Below, one piece after another: positions 25,326-34,725 of a DNA stretch of 60,486 nucleotides. The DNA comes from Treponema sp. (GTDB lineage: Bacteria > Spirochaetota > Spirochaetia > Treponematales > Treponemataceae): contig JAEETM010000013.1 in the NCBI GenBank assembly GCA_016290335.1, positions 1 through 60,486 on the forward strand. Reading direction: 5' to 3'. The first letter of the stretch is position 1, and every line of letters begins with the position of its first letter. The translations under genes were made by a program, and so were the position numbers. Under the pieces are notes generated by a model. That model was not told where the DNA came from and did not search any database. It saw nothing but the letters and a program-made list of their open reading frames with translations.

Positions 25326-26111
25326 TGCGTCATTTCCAAGGTAAGCCTTAATAACCTCGGGATTCGTCTTTATTTCGTCCGGCAAGCCCTGTGCAATAAT
25401 ACGTCCGTAATCAAGAACGATAATATGCTCACAGATTCCCATAACAAACTTCATGTCGTGTTCAATCAAAAGAACTGTCAAATCAAAATCACGGCGGATA
25501 AGCTCAATCATCTGGCGCAGCTCTTCGGTTTCCTGAGGGTTCATACCGGCAGCAGGCTCGTCCAGAAGCAGCAGAACAGGCTTAGAAGCAAGAGCACGGG
25601 CAATTTCGAGCTTTCTCTGTTCACCATAAGGAAGATTTCTTGCAAGCTCATCCTTTTTATTCTGAATCTTTAAGATTGTAAGAAGCTCATCAACCTTCTG
25701 GTTCATAAGCTTTTCATCACGGCGCAGTTTTGGAAGACGAAGCAGAACATCAACCGGGTTTACAATCCTCTGATTATGAAGCGCAATTCTAACGTTATCG
25801 GCAACAGTAAGGTTACCAAACAGGCGGATATTCTGGAAAGTGCGGGCAATTCCCATCTTATTGAGCTGAGCAGGGTTCTTTTTGTTTATTTCGCGTACAC
25901 GGCCGTTTCTATCCTTAAACAGAATCTGACCACTTGTCGGCGTATAAACACCGCTTAACATATTAAAAATTGTAGTTTTACCGGCGCCGTTTGGTCCAAT
26001 CAATCCTACCAATTCACCTTTTTTAAGCTCGCAGGAGAAATTACTAACAGCTGTAAGTCCGCCAAAAACAATGGAGATTTCGGAAGCCTTTAATACGATA
26101 TCGTCACTCAT
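25323..26111 (-). CDS. livG: Branched-chain amino acid ABC transporter ATPase LivG
   Basis: 262 residues. Walker A G-P-N-G-A-G-K-T-T, signature L-P-Y-G-E-Q (the Y-G variant usual in LivG), Walker B L-L-L-L-D-E-P and switch L-I-E-H-D-M. The C-terminal tail with I-I-A-Q-G-L-P-D-E-I is the LivG-specific helix. It starts 2 bp after livM, so the pair is tightly coupled, and works as one half of the ATPase dimer with LivF. Confidence 0.95.
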   Translation of the reverse strand: MSDDIVLKASEISIVFGGLTAVSNFSCELKKGELVGLIGPNGAGKTTIFNMLSGVYTPTSGQILFKDRNGRVREINKKNPAQLNKMGIARTFQNIRLFGNLTVADNVRIALHNQRIVNPVDVLLRLPKLRRDEKLMNQKVDELLTILKIQNKKDELARNLPYGEQRKLEIARALASKPVLLLLDEPAAGMNPQETEELRQMIELIRRDFDLTVLLIEHDMKFVMGICEHIIVLDYGRIIAQGLPDEIKTNPEVIKAYLGNDA

Positions 26112-26113
26112 TT

Positions 26114-27148
26114 CTATTCTCCTTGTGATTCTGATGAAGCAGTTTTTTCTGCCGCAACAGCAGCTTTTTTCGCAAACAATTTCTTAAATCCGCCGGCTTT
26201 AATCCAGTCAAACGTCTTAACAAAAGACATTTCCTTGTAGCCTAACAATCCCTGTGGTCTGAAAAGCATTACGACAATCAAAATACAAGGATAAATTAAA
26301 AGGCGGAAGTTCTTTAAGAATCGCAGGAACTCCTGAAGGTATGTAAGTACAAAAGCTGCAAGAACAGAACCTGTTGTAGAACCCATACCGCCAAGAACTA
26401 CGTAAATAAGGTAGTTGATGGAATTGTTGAACGAAGCCTGCTCCGGTTTTACAAAGCCGATTAAGCTTACGTAAAGGGCACCGCCAATTCCTGCTACAAA
26501 GGAAGCAATTACAAAACCAATCATCTTATAACGGAAAACTGCAATTCCCGAAGAGTTTGCCGCAATTTCATCTTCGCGTACAGCAAGAATTGCACGGCCG
26601 TAAGTTGAGCGTATAAAGTTTTGCAGCAGGACAATTATCAATATCAGCGAGCCTATAATTACAAGATAAGCCAGAGTCGGGTCAAAGCTGAGCTTGGTTG
26701 CAAACGATTTTCCGTTTGGTCCGCCTGTAATGCCCTTAAGGTTTACGAGTACTACACGAATGATTTCGCCGAAACCGAGTGTTACAATTGCAAGGTAGTC
26801 GCCGTCAAGCTTGAGTGTTGGGAAACCGATTAAGAAACCGAAAAGTGCGGTTATGATTCCGGCAACAATTACGCTTATAAACAGCGGGCAGCCAAGATTC
26901 TGTGACAAAAGGATGGTTGAATAAGCACCAATGGCCATAAAGCCGGCCTGTCCTAAAGAAAGCTGACCTGTAATTCCGCAGATGATGTTTACACTCAAAG
27001 CCATTATTGCGTTTACGCCGGAAAGAGTGATTATCTGTGCGGTATAGGCGTTTATTACTCCAAGCTTTATAAGAATTGCAGGGATAACAAGAGCCGCAGC
27101 AGCTATTACAGAAAGAATTATTGTATTTCGAATAAACTTGTTTTTCAT
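26114..27148 (-). CDS. livM: Branched-chain amino acid ABC transporter permease LivM
   Basis: 344 residues with about eight to ten membrane helices. The family segment G-Q-L-S-L-G-Q-A-G-F-M-A-I-G-A-Y is near 62-77, and E-D-E-I-A-A-N-S-S-G-I (about residue 198) is the coupling loop that touches the ATPases. The C-terminus is an Ala/Lys-rich cytoplasmic tail. It lies 12 bp after livH. Confidence 0.94.
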   Translation of the reverse strand: MKNKFIRNTIILSVIAAAALVIPAILIKLGVINAYTAQIITLSGVNAIMALSVNIICGITGQLSLGQAGFMAIGAYSTILLSQNLGCPLFISVIVAGIITALFGFLIGFPTLKLDGDYLAIVTLGFGEIIRVVLVNLKGITGGPNGKSFATKLSFDPTLAYLVIIGSLILIIVLLQNFIRSTYGRAILAVREDEIAANSSGIAVFRYKMIGFVIASFVAGIGGALYVSLIGFVKPEQASFNNSINYLIYVVLGGMGSTTGSVLAAFVLTYLQEFLRFLKNFRLLIYPCILIVVMLFRPQGLLGYKEMSFVKTFDWIKAGGFKKLFAKKAAVAAEKTASSESQGE

Positions 27149-27160
27149 CTTGCCCTCCCC

Positions 27161-28063
27161 TTATACCTTTACCGTTCGTTTTTTGCCGAAAATACCGGTT
27201 GGCTTTACCAGTAAGATGATAATCAGAATTGAGAACGATATAGCATCTGCATACTGAGATGAAATAAAGCCTTTTGTTAAAGTTTCTGCAACACCAAGCA
27301 GAACACCACCAACCATGGCACCCGGTATGGAACCAATTCCACCGAGAACGGCTGCAACAAAAGCTTTAAGGCCCGGCATATAACCCATTGTCGGGTCAAT
27401 CTGCGGATATGCGGTTGCATAAAGTACACCGCCTGCACCGGCAAGTACAGAACCGATTACAAAGGTTATTGCAATTGTTTTATTTACGCTGATTCCCATA
27501 AGACTTGCGGCGCCCATATCAAAGCTTACGGCGCGCATTGCCTTACCGGTTTTTGTGTAATTTACGATTATGTTCAGAATAATCATAAGCACTACGGAAG
27601 AACAGATTACTATCATCTGAAGATTAGAGATTGAAACTGCTCCGAGCGAAAAGTTTTTGAGCGGCATTGTAGGGAACTGTCTTGGGTTTGGTCCTACAAA
27701 TGGAAGAACGCGCATTACATTCTGAAGAATAAGCTCCACGGCAATAGCAGTAATTAAAGAGTTTAAGCGGGGTGCATTGCGCAAAGGTCTGTAAGCAAAG
27801 CGCTCAATTACAAGAGAAAGAAGCGCACAAAAAACCATTGCAGCAAGGAAAGCACAAGCCATTCCTGCCACGTTAGCACCCATAGCGCAGAGTACAAAGT
27901 AGCCTGCGTAAGCACCCATCATCATAACATCGCCATGTGCAAAATTAATAAGCTTTACAATTCCATAAACCATTGTGTAACCCAGGGCGATGAGTGCATA
28001 AATACTACCCAGGGACAAACCGTTTATTAATTGCTGTAAGAACATTGAACCGGTATTCAACAT
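27161..28063 (-). CDS. livH: Branched-chain amino acid ABC transporter permease LivH
   Basis: 300 residues, about eight membrane helices, with the family motifs G-S-I-Y-A-L-I-A-L-G-Y-T-M-V-Y-G (17-32) and I-N-F-A-H-G-D-V-M-M-M-G-A-Y. GGAGG lies only 2 nt before the ATG at 28063, so initiation at the adjacent TTG (28060) or at Met7 (28045) is possible; protein content barely changes. It is the first gene of the cluster. No periplasmic binding protein (LivJ/K) is encoded upstream, where the strand switches. Confidence 0.93.
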   Translation of the reverse strand: MLNTGSMFLQQLINGLSLGSIYALIALGYTMVYGIVKLINFAHGDVMMMGAYAGYFVLCAMGANVAGMACAFLAAMVFCALLSLVIERFAYRPLRNAPRLNSLITAIAVELILQNVMRVLPFVGPNPRQFPTMPLKNFSLGAVSISNLQMIVICSSVVLMIILNIIVNYTKTGKAMRAVSFDMGAASLMGISVNKTIAITFVIGSVLAGAGGVLYATAYPQIDPTMGYMPGLKAFVAAVLGGIGSIPGAMVGGVLLGVAETLTKGFISSQYADAISFSILIIILLVKPTGIFGKKRTVKV

Positions 28064-28153
28064 AACCTCCGGTAATAATAGTTTTTTGTATATATTTTTT
28101 CCTATTATAACCTATGCATTTTAATGAAAAATAATGGAAAATTCTACTATATA

Positions 28154-28162
28154 TGTTATAAT
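28154..28162 (+). promoter_or_regulatory. Extended -10 promoter of the FIST gene
   Basis: TGTTATAAT, identical to the extended -10 at 49-57 and at 47387-47395. It is 24 nt before the start codon. A TATAAT on the other strand (28104-28109) may serve livH. Confidence 0.5.
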
Positions 28163-28185
28163 TCATTAGCATAAGGGGGATGCTG

Positions 28186-29301
28186 ATGAAGCGGTGTCTG
28201 GTAACGTGCAGCTCTAATCAGAGTAAGGAAACTAATTTTGAGCATTGCTGTGAAGAAATTAAGGCAGAAGGCAAAAATCCAATTCTTCTGATTTTTTTCA
28301 GTGATGAAGATGACCTGTGGTATTATGCAAAAGAGCTGCATGAAGCTTTTCCAGAAGCAACCTCTATTGGTTCATCCACGTTTATTAATTTTTCTTCTGT
28401 AGGATTAGCTCATTCAGGTCTTTCTGTAATGGCAATTTTTTCCGGGATTGAATGTTCTGCCGGCCTTTTGTTTGAGGTAGACCGTCATCCAAGAAACTAT
28501 ATTCTGCATATAAAAGAAGCACTCAAAAACATCTCTACACTGGAAAACACCTGCTGCATGGAGTTTACAACCCCTTTTATGGACAGCGAAGAGCTTGTTC
28601 TGGATACCTTTAAGGAAGCGTTCAAAGGCATGGACATTCCGCTTTTTGGCGGTTCAGCAGGGACTTCCGATTCTATAAAAAAAGGATTTGTTGCCCTTAA
28701 CGGCGATATTTACCAGAACACCTGTGCGTTTGTTTTTATTCACAATCAGAACGGAAAAATCCATTTGTACAAGGAAAACATTTTTGAACGTACCCTGCAC
28801 CAGTTCATAGCTACCGATGTTGACTGCGAAGAGCGGAAGGTTTATGAATATGATGATCAGCCGGCAGCAGATGTTCTTGCAAAGGCTTTAAACGTTGATC
28901 TTGAAGATTTGCCGGAAGTTCTTCCAGCCCACCCAATGGGAAGAATTGTAAATAATGAGATTTTTATAACAGAAAGTAACAAAATCTATTCTGACGGTTC
29001 AATTTCTTATTTTTCAAGAGTATATAACCACACAAAAATGGTTCTGCTTGAGGTTTCTGATTTTGAAACTGTCTGGAAAGAAACTGCCGAAGAAATACAT
29101 AAAGTAATACCGGCTCCGTCTTTTTCAGTTTCAATCCACTGTTTTTCGCGAACAAAGCTTTTTGAAAAGGAAAACAAGCTTTATCACTTTATTTCCACGC
29201 TCAAGGCAAATTACGGCGATTTTATAGGACTTTCGGGCTTTGGCGAACAGCTTGGTTTTATCCATTTGAACCAATCTATGGTTATTGCGGTGTTTGAATG
29301 A
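28186..29301 (+). CDS. FIST-domain sensory protein
   Basis: 371 residues from the ATG at 28186: GGGGGA ends 5 nt before it, and the ATG at 28180 overlaps that site. FIST N-terminal (about 25-200, with G-S-S-T at 62 and G-G-S-A-G-T-S-D near 160) and FIST C-terminal (about 215-355) domains are recognisable. FIST proteins are thought to bind small ligands such as amino acids and often act with chemoreceptors or kinases; here it is free-standing, with a chemoreceptor gene 1 kb away. It overlaps the next gene by 4 bp. Confidence 0.85.
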   Translation: MKRCLVTCSSNQSKETNFEHCCEEIKAEGKNPILLIFFSDEDDLWYYAKELHEAFPEATSIGSSTFINFSSVGLAHSGLSVMAIFSGIECSAGLLFEVDRHPRNYILHIKEALKNISTLENTCCMEFTTPFMDSEELVLDTFKEAFKGMDIPLFGGSAGTSDSIKKGFVALNGDIYQNTCAFVFIHNQNGKIHLYKENIFERTLHQFIATDVDCEERKVYEYDDQPAADVLAKALNVDLEDLPEVLPAHPMGRIVNNEIFITESNKIYSDGSISYFSRVYNHTKMVLLEVSDFETVWKETAEEIHKVIPAPSFSVSIHCFSRTKLFEKENKLYHFISTLKANYGDFIGLSGFGEQLGFIHLNQSMVIAVFE

Positions 29302-30233
29302 AGTTATTGTTTCTGGGGACGGGGACTAGCCATGGTGTACCGGTAATCGGGTGTGACTGTCCGGTTTGTAAATCATCTGATTCACGCGACAAAAGATTCC
29401 GCTGCTCTGCTTATGTTACGGTTGGGGGCAGTACGAATGCGAAAAATAATAAAAATGATGATGAAAAGCACATTTTGATTGATATCGGCCCGGATTTCCG
29501 GTCTCAGGCACTGGAGCATAACGTGCGCAAGGTTGATGTGCTTTTATTAACTCACAGCCACGCCGACCATCTTCACGGAATTGACGATTTACGCATTTTC
29601 AGCTGCGATATGTTCAAAAAACCTGATAATCCGCGGAACATGGAAAAATACAACGCACCGCCAATCCCTATTTACACAAACCGTGCTACTGTCCGCGATA
29701 TAGAAAAACGCTTTGATTATTTTTTCCATCACTGTAAGGAAGGTGGCGGCCACGCAAAGGTAGAGCTTACAGAAGTATCTAAAGCTTTTGAAACCTGCGG
29801 AATTACAGTTACGCCAATACCAATGATGCACGGAAGCCTGGAAACTACAGGCTGGCTTTTGACGGAAGCTGCAAGAGAAACCGATGGCACTGAATCTGGC
29901 GTTGCAAAAAAATCCATCGCATACCTTACCGACTGCAGCTTTATAAGCGACGATTCAATCCAAAAAATCAGGGAAAACTGTGGCCTTTTAGAGCACCTTG
30001 TAATTGACGGCCTTAGAGTAGACGAACATTCCACTCATTTTAACTTTTTACAGGCCCTTGAAGCTGCCGACAAAATCGGAGCAAAACACGTATGGCTCAC
30101 TCACCTTACCCACGCCCACAGCCACAGGGAAATAATTGATTACATTGAAGAAAATCTGTACCGATTCCCTAACCTAAACACGGGAGCAGAATCAGTGCTG
30201 CCGGCGTATGACGGATTGGAAATCAGTACGTAA
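29298..30233 (+). CDS. MBL-fold metallo-hydrolase (PhnP/RNase Z-like)
   Basis: 311 residues. It opens L-F-L-G-T-G-T-S-H-G-V-P, typical of PhnP-type cyclic phosphodiesterases, followed by C-D-C-P-V-C, a possible structural zinc site. The two-metal motif is H-S-H-A-D-H (about 94-99), with further ligands in M-M-H-G near 178, L-T-D-C near 215 and L-T-H-L-T-H near 275. A hydrolase of cyclic nucleotides or phosphodiesters is likely; the exact substrate is open. It is translationally coupled to the FIST gene, with ATGA overlap, and ends 4 bp from the convergent chemoreceptor gene. Confidence 0.88.
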   Translation: MKLLFLGTGTSHGVPVIGCDCPVCKSSDSRDKRFRCSAYVTVGGSTNAKNNKNDDEKHILIDIGPDFRSQALEHNVRKVDVLLLTHSHADHLHGIDDLRIFSCDMFKKPDNPRNMEKYNAPPIPIYTNRATVRDIEKRFDYFFHHCKEGGGHAKVELTEVSKAFETCGITVTPIPMMHGSLETTGWLLTEAARETDGTESGVAKKSIAYLTDCSFISDDSIQKIRENCGLLEHLVIDGLRVDEHSTHFNFLQALEAADKIGAKHVWLTHLTHAHSHREIIDYIEENLYRFPNLNTGAESVLPAYDGLEIST

Positions 30234-30237
30234 ATCA

Positions 30238-32142
30238 CTAAAGCTTAAAGTTTCCAATCTTTGCAGACAGAACAGACATACTCTGCTGATTCGTCTGAGT
30301 AGATTTTGAAACATTATCAATAGCGTTGGAAATACCCTGAATACTTGTTGACATTCCCGACATTTCATAATTGATGTTCTTTGTGATTTCAGAAAGATTA
30401 AGCATTTCCTTTTCTATCAGCTTACTGCCAGAAACCATTTCGGTTGAACCGGCTTTAACATCCGTACTGGAAGCATTAATATTTTTAATTGCTTCAAGCA
30501 CCTGCTGATTTCCTTCAGACTGCTCCTGCATTGCATTCATAATCACATTTTCCTGCTTCATTACAGTCTGTGCCAAATCGTAAATTACATTGAACTTGTC
30601 CTGAACCTCTTTTGTATTTGTAGAAACAAGCTGAATCGAAGTAGAAAGCTCCTTAAGATTATCATTAATGTTTTTACCCTGTGCGCTGGACTGTTCTGCA
30701 AGCTTTCTGATTTCATCAGCAACGACAGAGAAGCCTTTTCCTGCTTCACCCGCATGGGCAGATTCAATTGCGGCGTTCATGGCAAGCAGGTTCGTTTGTG
30801 ATGCAATATTCTGAATTACGGCAGTCGCTTCCATTAAGGCTGCTGATTGTTCAATAATTTTCTGAGAAGTGAAAACCGCAGTTTCTACAGATTTTCGTCC
30901 ATCGTCAGAAGCAGTTGTAAGAGCATTTACCGATAGAGTATTCTGATTAAGAATCTGAGTAACGCTGTTGATGTTTGCAACCATTTCTTCAATTGCAGAA
31001 GATGACTGCGTAACGGCAGTAACCTGACCTTCTATGTTGCTGTTCAAAATATTTGTTCTGCTGATAATCTGATTTACAGAAGAACTTGTTTCTTCAACAC
31101 CGGAAATCTGGTTTTTCATCGAATTGTTTACAGATTCAATACCACCATTGATTGATTCAACTTCCTTTTGAACAACCGTTATTTCGTGACCAAGGTTTTC
31201 TGCAATTTTTGCAGTTGAATCAACGGAATCCTTAAAATCTTTAAGCAAATCCTTTGTAGAATCCCTTAAAGAATTAAGATGATTTGCAAGTTCACCAAGT
31301 TCGCAGCGAATCAGAATAGGAATATCTTCTGTATGATAGTTTTTGTTCATCAAATCTTCAGAAAACTTTCCAATGTGTTTAATACAGGTATTAACATCCT
31401 TAAGCTGGATGTACATATCAATTAATCCTGTAAAACCGACAATAAGAGCAAATGGAGCTACCTTTTTAATGAACAGCGTCTGAATCGGCATTTCTCTGTT
31501 CATAGGAATGTCAAAAATTGCCTCCAGCATAAGTACCATTCCAATCAAAACAAAAAGAGAAATCAAAAGACAACGCTGAAGGAATGAAAAAGACATATAT
31601 TTGCGTTCATAAGGCAGCCACCCCATGGCTTTTTCAAGTCCGGAAACTGTTAATATATAGAATAATACGGAGAAAATGCAGAGTCCGCCAAAAATCATAC
31701 AGAAGCTGTAATACAGATAAGAAGCCCCGTAAAAAGATGCAGGTGAAAAACCTTTTGCAATATTGTATTTTGCGACAATAAATGGATCCAGAACTGTATA
31801 TGTAACTGGAATTGCAAAACACAAAAGTTCAGAAATCTTTACCACTTTATTCAGCTTTGCAACTGAGTTTTCATCTCCAGGTACGTAAGCACTTATGCTT
31901 TTATTCAACCAAAGATAAATTAAAATTGGAAAAAGAACGGAAGTTCCCATAAAGAATGTTGAAATTATGTTATTTCCGGTTTCAATGCACTCTTTTAACG
32001 TCAAACCGCCAATAAATACGTTGAGCGGCATATACGTAATATAAGGTAAAAGAAACGCACCAAACATGTAAAACAGGATTTTTACTGGAACTTTTTTTGC
32101 TATAGAATTATTTTGTGCTGAAAGATTGTTTGTTTCATTCAT
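30238..32142 (-). CDS. Methyl-accepting chemotaxis protein with multi-helix membrane sensor
   Basis: 634 residues from the ATG at 32142, with AGGAGA 9 nt upstream; frame-upstream TTG and ATG codons overlap or precede that site. The N-terminal 240 residues hold about six membrane helices without a large periplasmic domain, so it may sense membrane-linked or cytoplasmic signals. A HAMP-like segment (about 245-300) leads to the cytoplasmic signalling hairpin, whose tip reads [19 protein letters not shown] and binds CheA/CheW. Gln/Glu-Ser/Ala repeats along the helices are candidate methylation sites. Confidence 0.93.
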   Translation of the reverse strand: MNETNNLSAQNNSIAKKVPVKILFYMFGAFLLPYITYMPLNVFIGGLTLKECIETGNNIISTFFMGTSVLFPILIYLWLNKSISAYVPGDENSVAKLNKVVKISELLCFAIPVTYTVLDPFIVAKYNIAKGFSPASFYGASYLYYSFCMIFGGLCIFSVLFYILTVSGLEKAMGWLPYERKYMSFSFLQRCLLISLFVLIGMVLMLEAIFDIPMNREMPIQTLFIKKVAPFALIVGFTGLIDMYIQLKDVNTCIKHIGKFSEDLMNKNYHTEDIPILIRCELGELANHLNSLRDSTKDLLKDFKDSVDSTAKIAENLGHEITVVQKEVESINGGIESVNNSMKNQISGVEETSSSVNQIISRTNILNSNIEGQVTAVTQSSSAIEEMVANINSVTQILNQNTLSVNALTTASDDGRKSVETAVFTSQKIIEQSAALMEATAVIQNIASQTNLLAMNAAIESAHAGEAGKGFSVVADEIRKLAEQSSAQGKNINDNLKELSTSIQLVSTNTKEVQDKFNVIYDLAQTVMKQENVIMNAMQEQSEGNQQVLEAIKNINASSTDVKAGSTEMVSGSKLIEKEMLNLSEITKNINYEMSGMSTSIQGISNAIDNVSKSTQTNQQSMSVLSAKIGNFKL

Positions 32143-32213
32143 AAATAACATTCTCCTACTGAAAATCAATTATAACATTCCCTTAATAATTTTACAAATT
32201 AAAACATCGAGCA

Positions 32214-32242
32214 TAAAAAAAACCGCCCTGTAAAAAGGCGGC
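32214..32242 (-). terminator. Terminator of rpmB
   Basis: CCGCC (32223-32227) and GGCGG (32237-32241) form a stem; on the minus strand it is followed by eight T. Confidence 0.8.
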
Positions 32243-32277
32243 TTTCCGGTAAAAGAAATATATCTTTTATTAAGCGA

Positions 32278-32508
32278 TTACTCTGCAGCAGCTACAGTTT
32301 CGGCTGTTTTTGGAACTCTAACTTTCTTGTCTACGAAACCTGCTTTGAGACAGCGTGTGCAGATAGAAATTGTTCTTGAAGTTCCACCAAACTGTGCTTT
32401 GATTTTAAGAAGATTTGGTCTCCATGTTCTGCGAGTATGGCTCTTTGACTTACTTACCTTGTTACCTGTCATTGTGGTTTTTCCACAGATATCACACATT
32501 CTTGACAT
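32278..32508 (-). CDS. rpmB: 50S ribosomal protein L28
   Basis: 76 residues from the ATG at 32508, with GAGG 8 nt upstream; an upstream in-frame start at 32532 would add eight unlikely residues. It begins M-S-R-M-C-D-I-C-G-K, carries S-H-T-R-R-T-W-R-P-N-L and a second C-T-R-C pair, so it is the zinc-binding (C+) form. It binds 23S rRNA in the large subunit. It is single, with its own terminator. Confidence 0.97.
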   Translation of the reverse strand: MSRMCDICGKTTMTGNKVSKSKSHTRRTWRPNLLKIKAQFGGTSRTISICTRCLKAGFVDKKVRVPKTAETVAAAE

Positions 32509-32590
32509 TTCTATTTCCTCACTTACAAACAATATTACAAAGATAAAACGATAGTTTTAGAAATATACTAAAAGGGAACAAAAAAGTCAA

Positions 32591-32664
32591 TAGCGAAAGC
32601 TTCTACTTTTCGGTAACTATCATTCTTACGGCTTTCGCTTGCAGTTTTGCGGGGCAAAACTGCA
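32591..32664 (+). repeat. Composite palindromic repeat, copy B
   Basis: AGCGAAAGC (32592-32600) and GCTTTCGCT (32631-32639) are complementary, followed at once by TGCAGTTTTGC-ggg-CAAAACTGCA (32640-32664). The layout matches copy A at 25253-25325. A partial third arm, GTAAAACTGCACA, lies at about 32683-32695. It occupies most of the gap between uvrB and rpmB. Confidence 0.7.
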
Positions 32665-32707
32665 CATTTATAGTTATATATAGGGTAAAACTGCACACTA
32701 GTTCGTA

Positions 32708-34705
32708 CTATTTTCCAAACTGCGCTTCAATCTCGCGAATCTGGTCACGGTAGATGGCGGCCTGTTCGTATTCCATGCGTTCGGCACAGGCAGACATTTC
32801 CTGAGTAAGACGTTTGATAAGTTTTTTGCGGTCGGCAGCACGGAAGAGATTTACACCCTGTTTTAGAACTTCCAAATCCATTGTTGCTTCATCGCGGGCT
32901 TCCTGCTGCTCGTGTTCAAGGATGTCTTCTACAGCTTTTTTGATTGTTACCGGTGTGATTCCGTGTTCTTTGTTGTAGGCTTCCTGAACTTCACGGCGAT
33001 GCTTTGTTTCATTGATTGCGGCCTGCATTGCCGGGCTCATATGGTCGGCATACATTACAACCTTTCCGGCAGCGTTACGGGCAGCACGTCCGATAATCTG
33101 AATCAGAGAAGTTTCTGAACGCAAAAATCCAATTTTGTCTGCATCGAGCAGAGCAATAAAGCTTACCTCAGGCAAGTCAATTCCTTCTCTCAAAAGGTTG
33201 ATTCCAATCAAAACATCTATTTCGCCAATACGCAGGGACTTAAGGATTTCAACACGCTCAAAGGTGTCTATTTCGGAATGGATGTATTTAACTTTAAGTC
33301 CAAGCTCTGTAAGGTAATCTGTTAAATCCTCAGCCATTTTTTTAGTAAGCGTAAGGATAAGCGAACGTTCGTTACGGTCAATTCGTTCGCGCACTTCCTT
33401 ATAGATGTCTTCCATCTGACCTTCACTCGGGCGAACCTCTACAATCGGGTCCAGCAAGCCTGTAGGACGAATCAACTGCTCTACAACCTGAGTGCTCTGC
33501 TTAACTTCTTCCGGGCGCGGAGTTGCAGTTACATAAATAATCTGATTCATCTTTGCATCGAACTCAGCTTTTTTGAGCGGACGGTTATCAAAAGCACTTG
33601 GAAGACGGAAACCAAAATCAATAAGATTCTGCTTGCGGCTTCTGTCGCCTTCGTACATTGCGCCAATCTGCGGAACAGAAACGTGGGCTTCATCAATCAT
33701 GCACAAAAAATCATCTGGGAAATAATGAAGAAGCGTTGCAGGAGGTTCGCCAGGTTCGCGGCCGGAGATAGGACCTGAATAATTTTCAATACCCGGGCAT
33801 GTTCCCATTTCCTTGAGCATTTCAATATCATAGGTTGTGCGGGTTTTCAGGCGTTCTGCTTCAAGCATTTTCCCGGCATTACGAAGCTCTTCTACACGAG
33901 CTTCCATTTCTGCCTGAATCCGGTCGGTTGCAGCAATAAGCCTGTCGTGCGGAACAACAAAGTGTTTTGCCGGATAAAAAACTGTTTCGTCAAGCTCGCC
34001 GGTAACATCACGGTTAAGAACATTAAAGCGGCGGATTTTCACAACCTCTTCCCAGTCAAGCTCAATTCTGTAGCCTTCGTCAGTTTCCATATATGGCGGA
34101 AAAACTTCTATTACATCACCCTTGATTCTAAAATTGCCACGCTCAAGAACATCATCATTGCGGCTGTATTGAAGTGAAATTAAAGAAGCCGCAAACTTTT
34201 TAACATCGAGCGTCTGCCCCACTTCAACATGAACGCGCATCCCTTTGTAAACATCCGGCATACCAAGACCGTAAATGCACGAAACAGTTGCAACAACAAT
34301 AACATCGCGGCGCTCCATGAGACTATAAGTTGCCTTAAGACGCATCTGGTCAATTTCTCGGTTGATGTCGCAATCTTTTTCTATATATAAATCACGAGCC
34401 GCAACGTAGGCTTCCGGCTGATAGTAATCATAATATGAAACAAAATACTCAACTGCGTTGTTCGGGAAAAAGCTTTTAAACTCGCGGTAAAGCTGGGCAG
34501 AAAGCGTTTTGTTATGACTTATGATTAACGTCGGTCTCTGCACACGTTCAATTATTTTTGCCATTGTAAACGTTTTGCCCGAACCTGTTACACCTTTAAG
34601 AGTCTGGAACTTATCGCCCCTGAGAAATCCTTCGCTTAATTTGTCTATTGCCTGCCCCTGGTCACCACTCGGCTGAAAAGGACTGATTACTTCGAACTTG
34701 CGCAT
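32708..34705 (-). CDS. uvrB: Excinuclease ABC subunit B
   Basis: 665 residues, the usual length. UvrB is the damage-verifying helicase of nucleotide excision repair. Walker A is G-V-T-G-S-G-K-T (39-46), the beta-hairpin motif Y-Y-D-Y-Y-Q-P-E-A-Y-V is near 92-102, D-E-A-H is near 338-341, and the helicase VI motif I-I-G-R-A-A-R-N is near 540. The C-terminal UVR coiled coil (about 630-663) contacts UvrC. It lies 20 bp after the GNAT gene on the same strand. Confidence 0.97.
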   Translation of the reverse strand: MRKFEVISPFQPSGDQGQAIDKLSEGFLRGDKFQTLKGVTGSGKTFTMAKIIERVQRPTLIISHNKTLSAQLYREFKSFFPNNAVEYFVSYYDYYQPEAYVAARDLYIEKDCDINREIDQMRLKATYSLMERRDVIVVATVSCIYGLGMPDVYKGMRVHVEVGQTLDVKKFAASLISLQYSRNDDVLERGNFRIKGDVIEVFPPYMETDEGYRIELDWEEVVKIRRFNVLNRDVTGELDETVFYPAKHFVVPHDRLIAATDRIQAEMEARVEELRNAGKMLEAERLKTRTTYDIEMLKEMGTCPGIENYSGPISGREPGEPPATLLHYFPDDFLCMIDEAHVSVPQIGAMYEGDRSRKQNLIDFGFRLPSAFDNRPLKKAEFDAKMNQIIYVTATPRPEEVKQSTQVVEQLIRPTGLLDPIVEVRPSEGQMEDIYKEVRERIDRNERSLILTLTKKMAEDLTDYLTELGLKVKYIHSEIDTFERVEILKSLRIGEIDVLIGINLLREGIDLPEVSFIALLDADKIGFLRSETSLIQIIGRAARNAAGKVVMYADHMSPAMQAAINETKHRREVQEAYNKEHGITPVTIKKAVEDILEHEQQEARDEATMDLEVLKQGVNLFRAADRKKLIKRLTQEMSACAERMEYEQAAIYRDQIREIEAQFGK

Positions 34706-34725
34706 AATACTCCTCTTATTATCTC

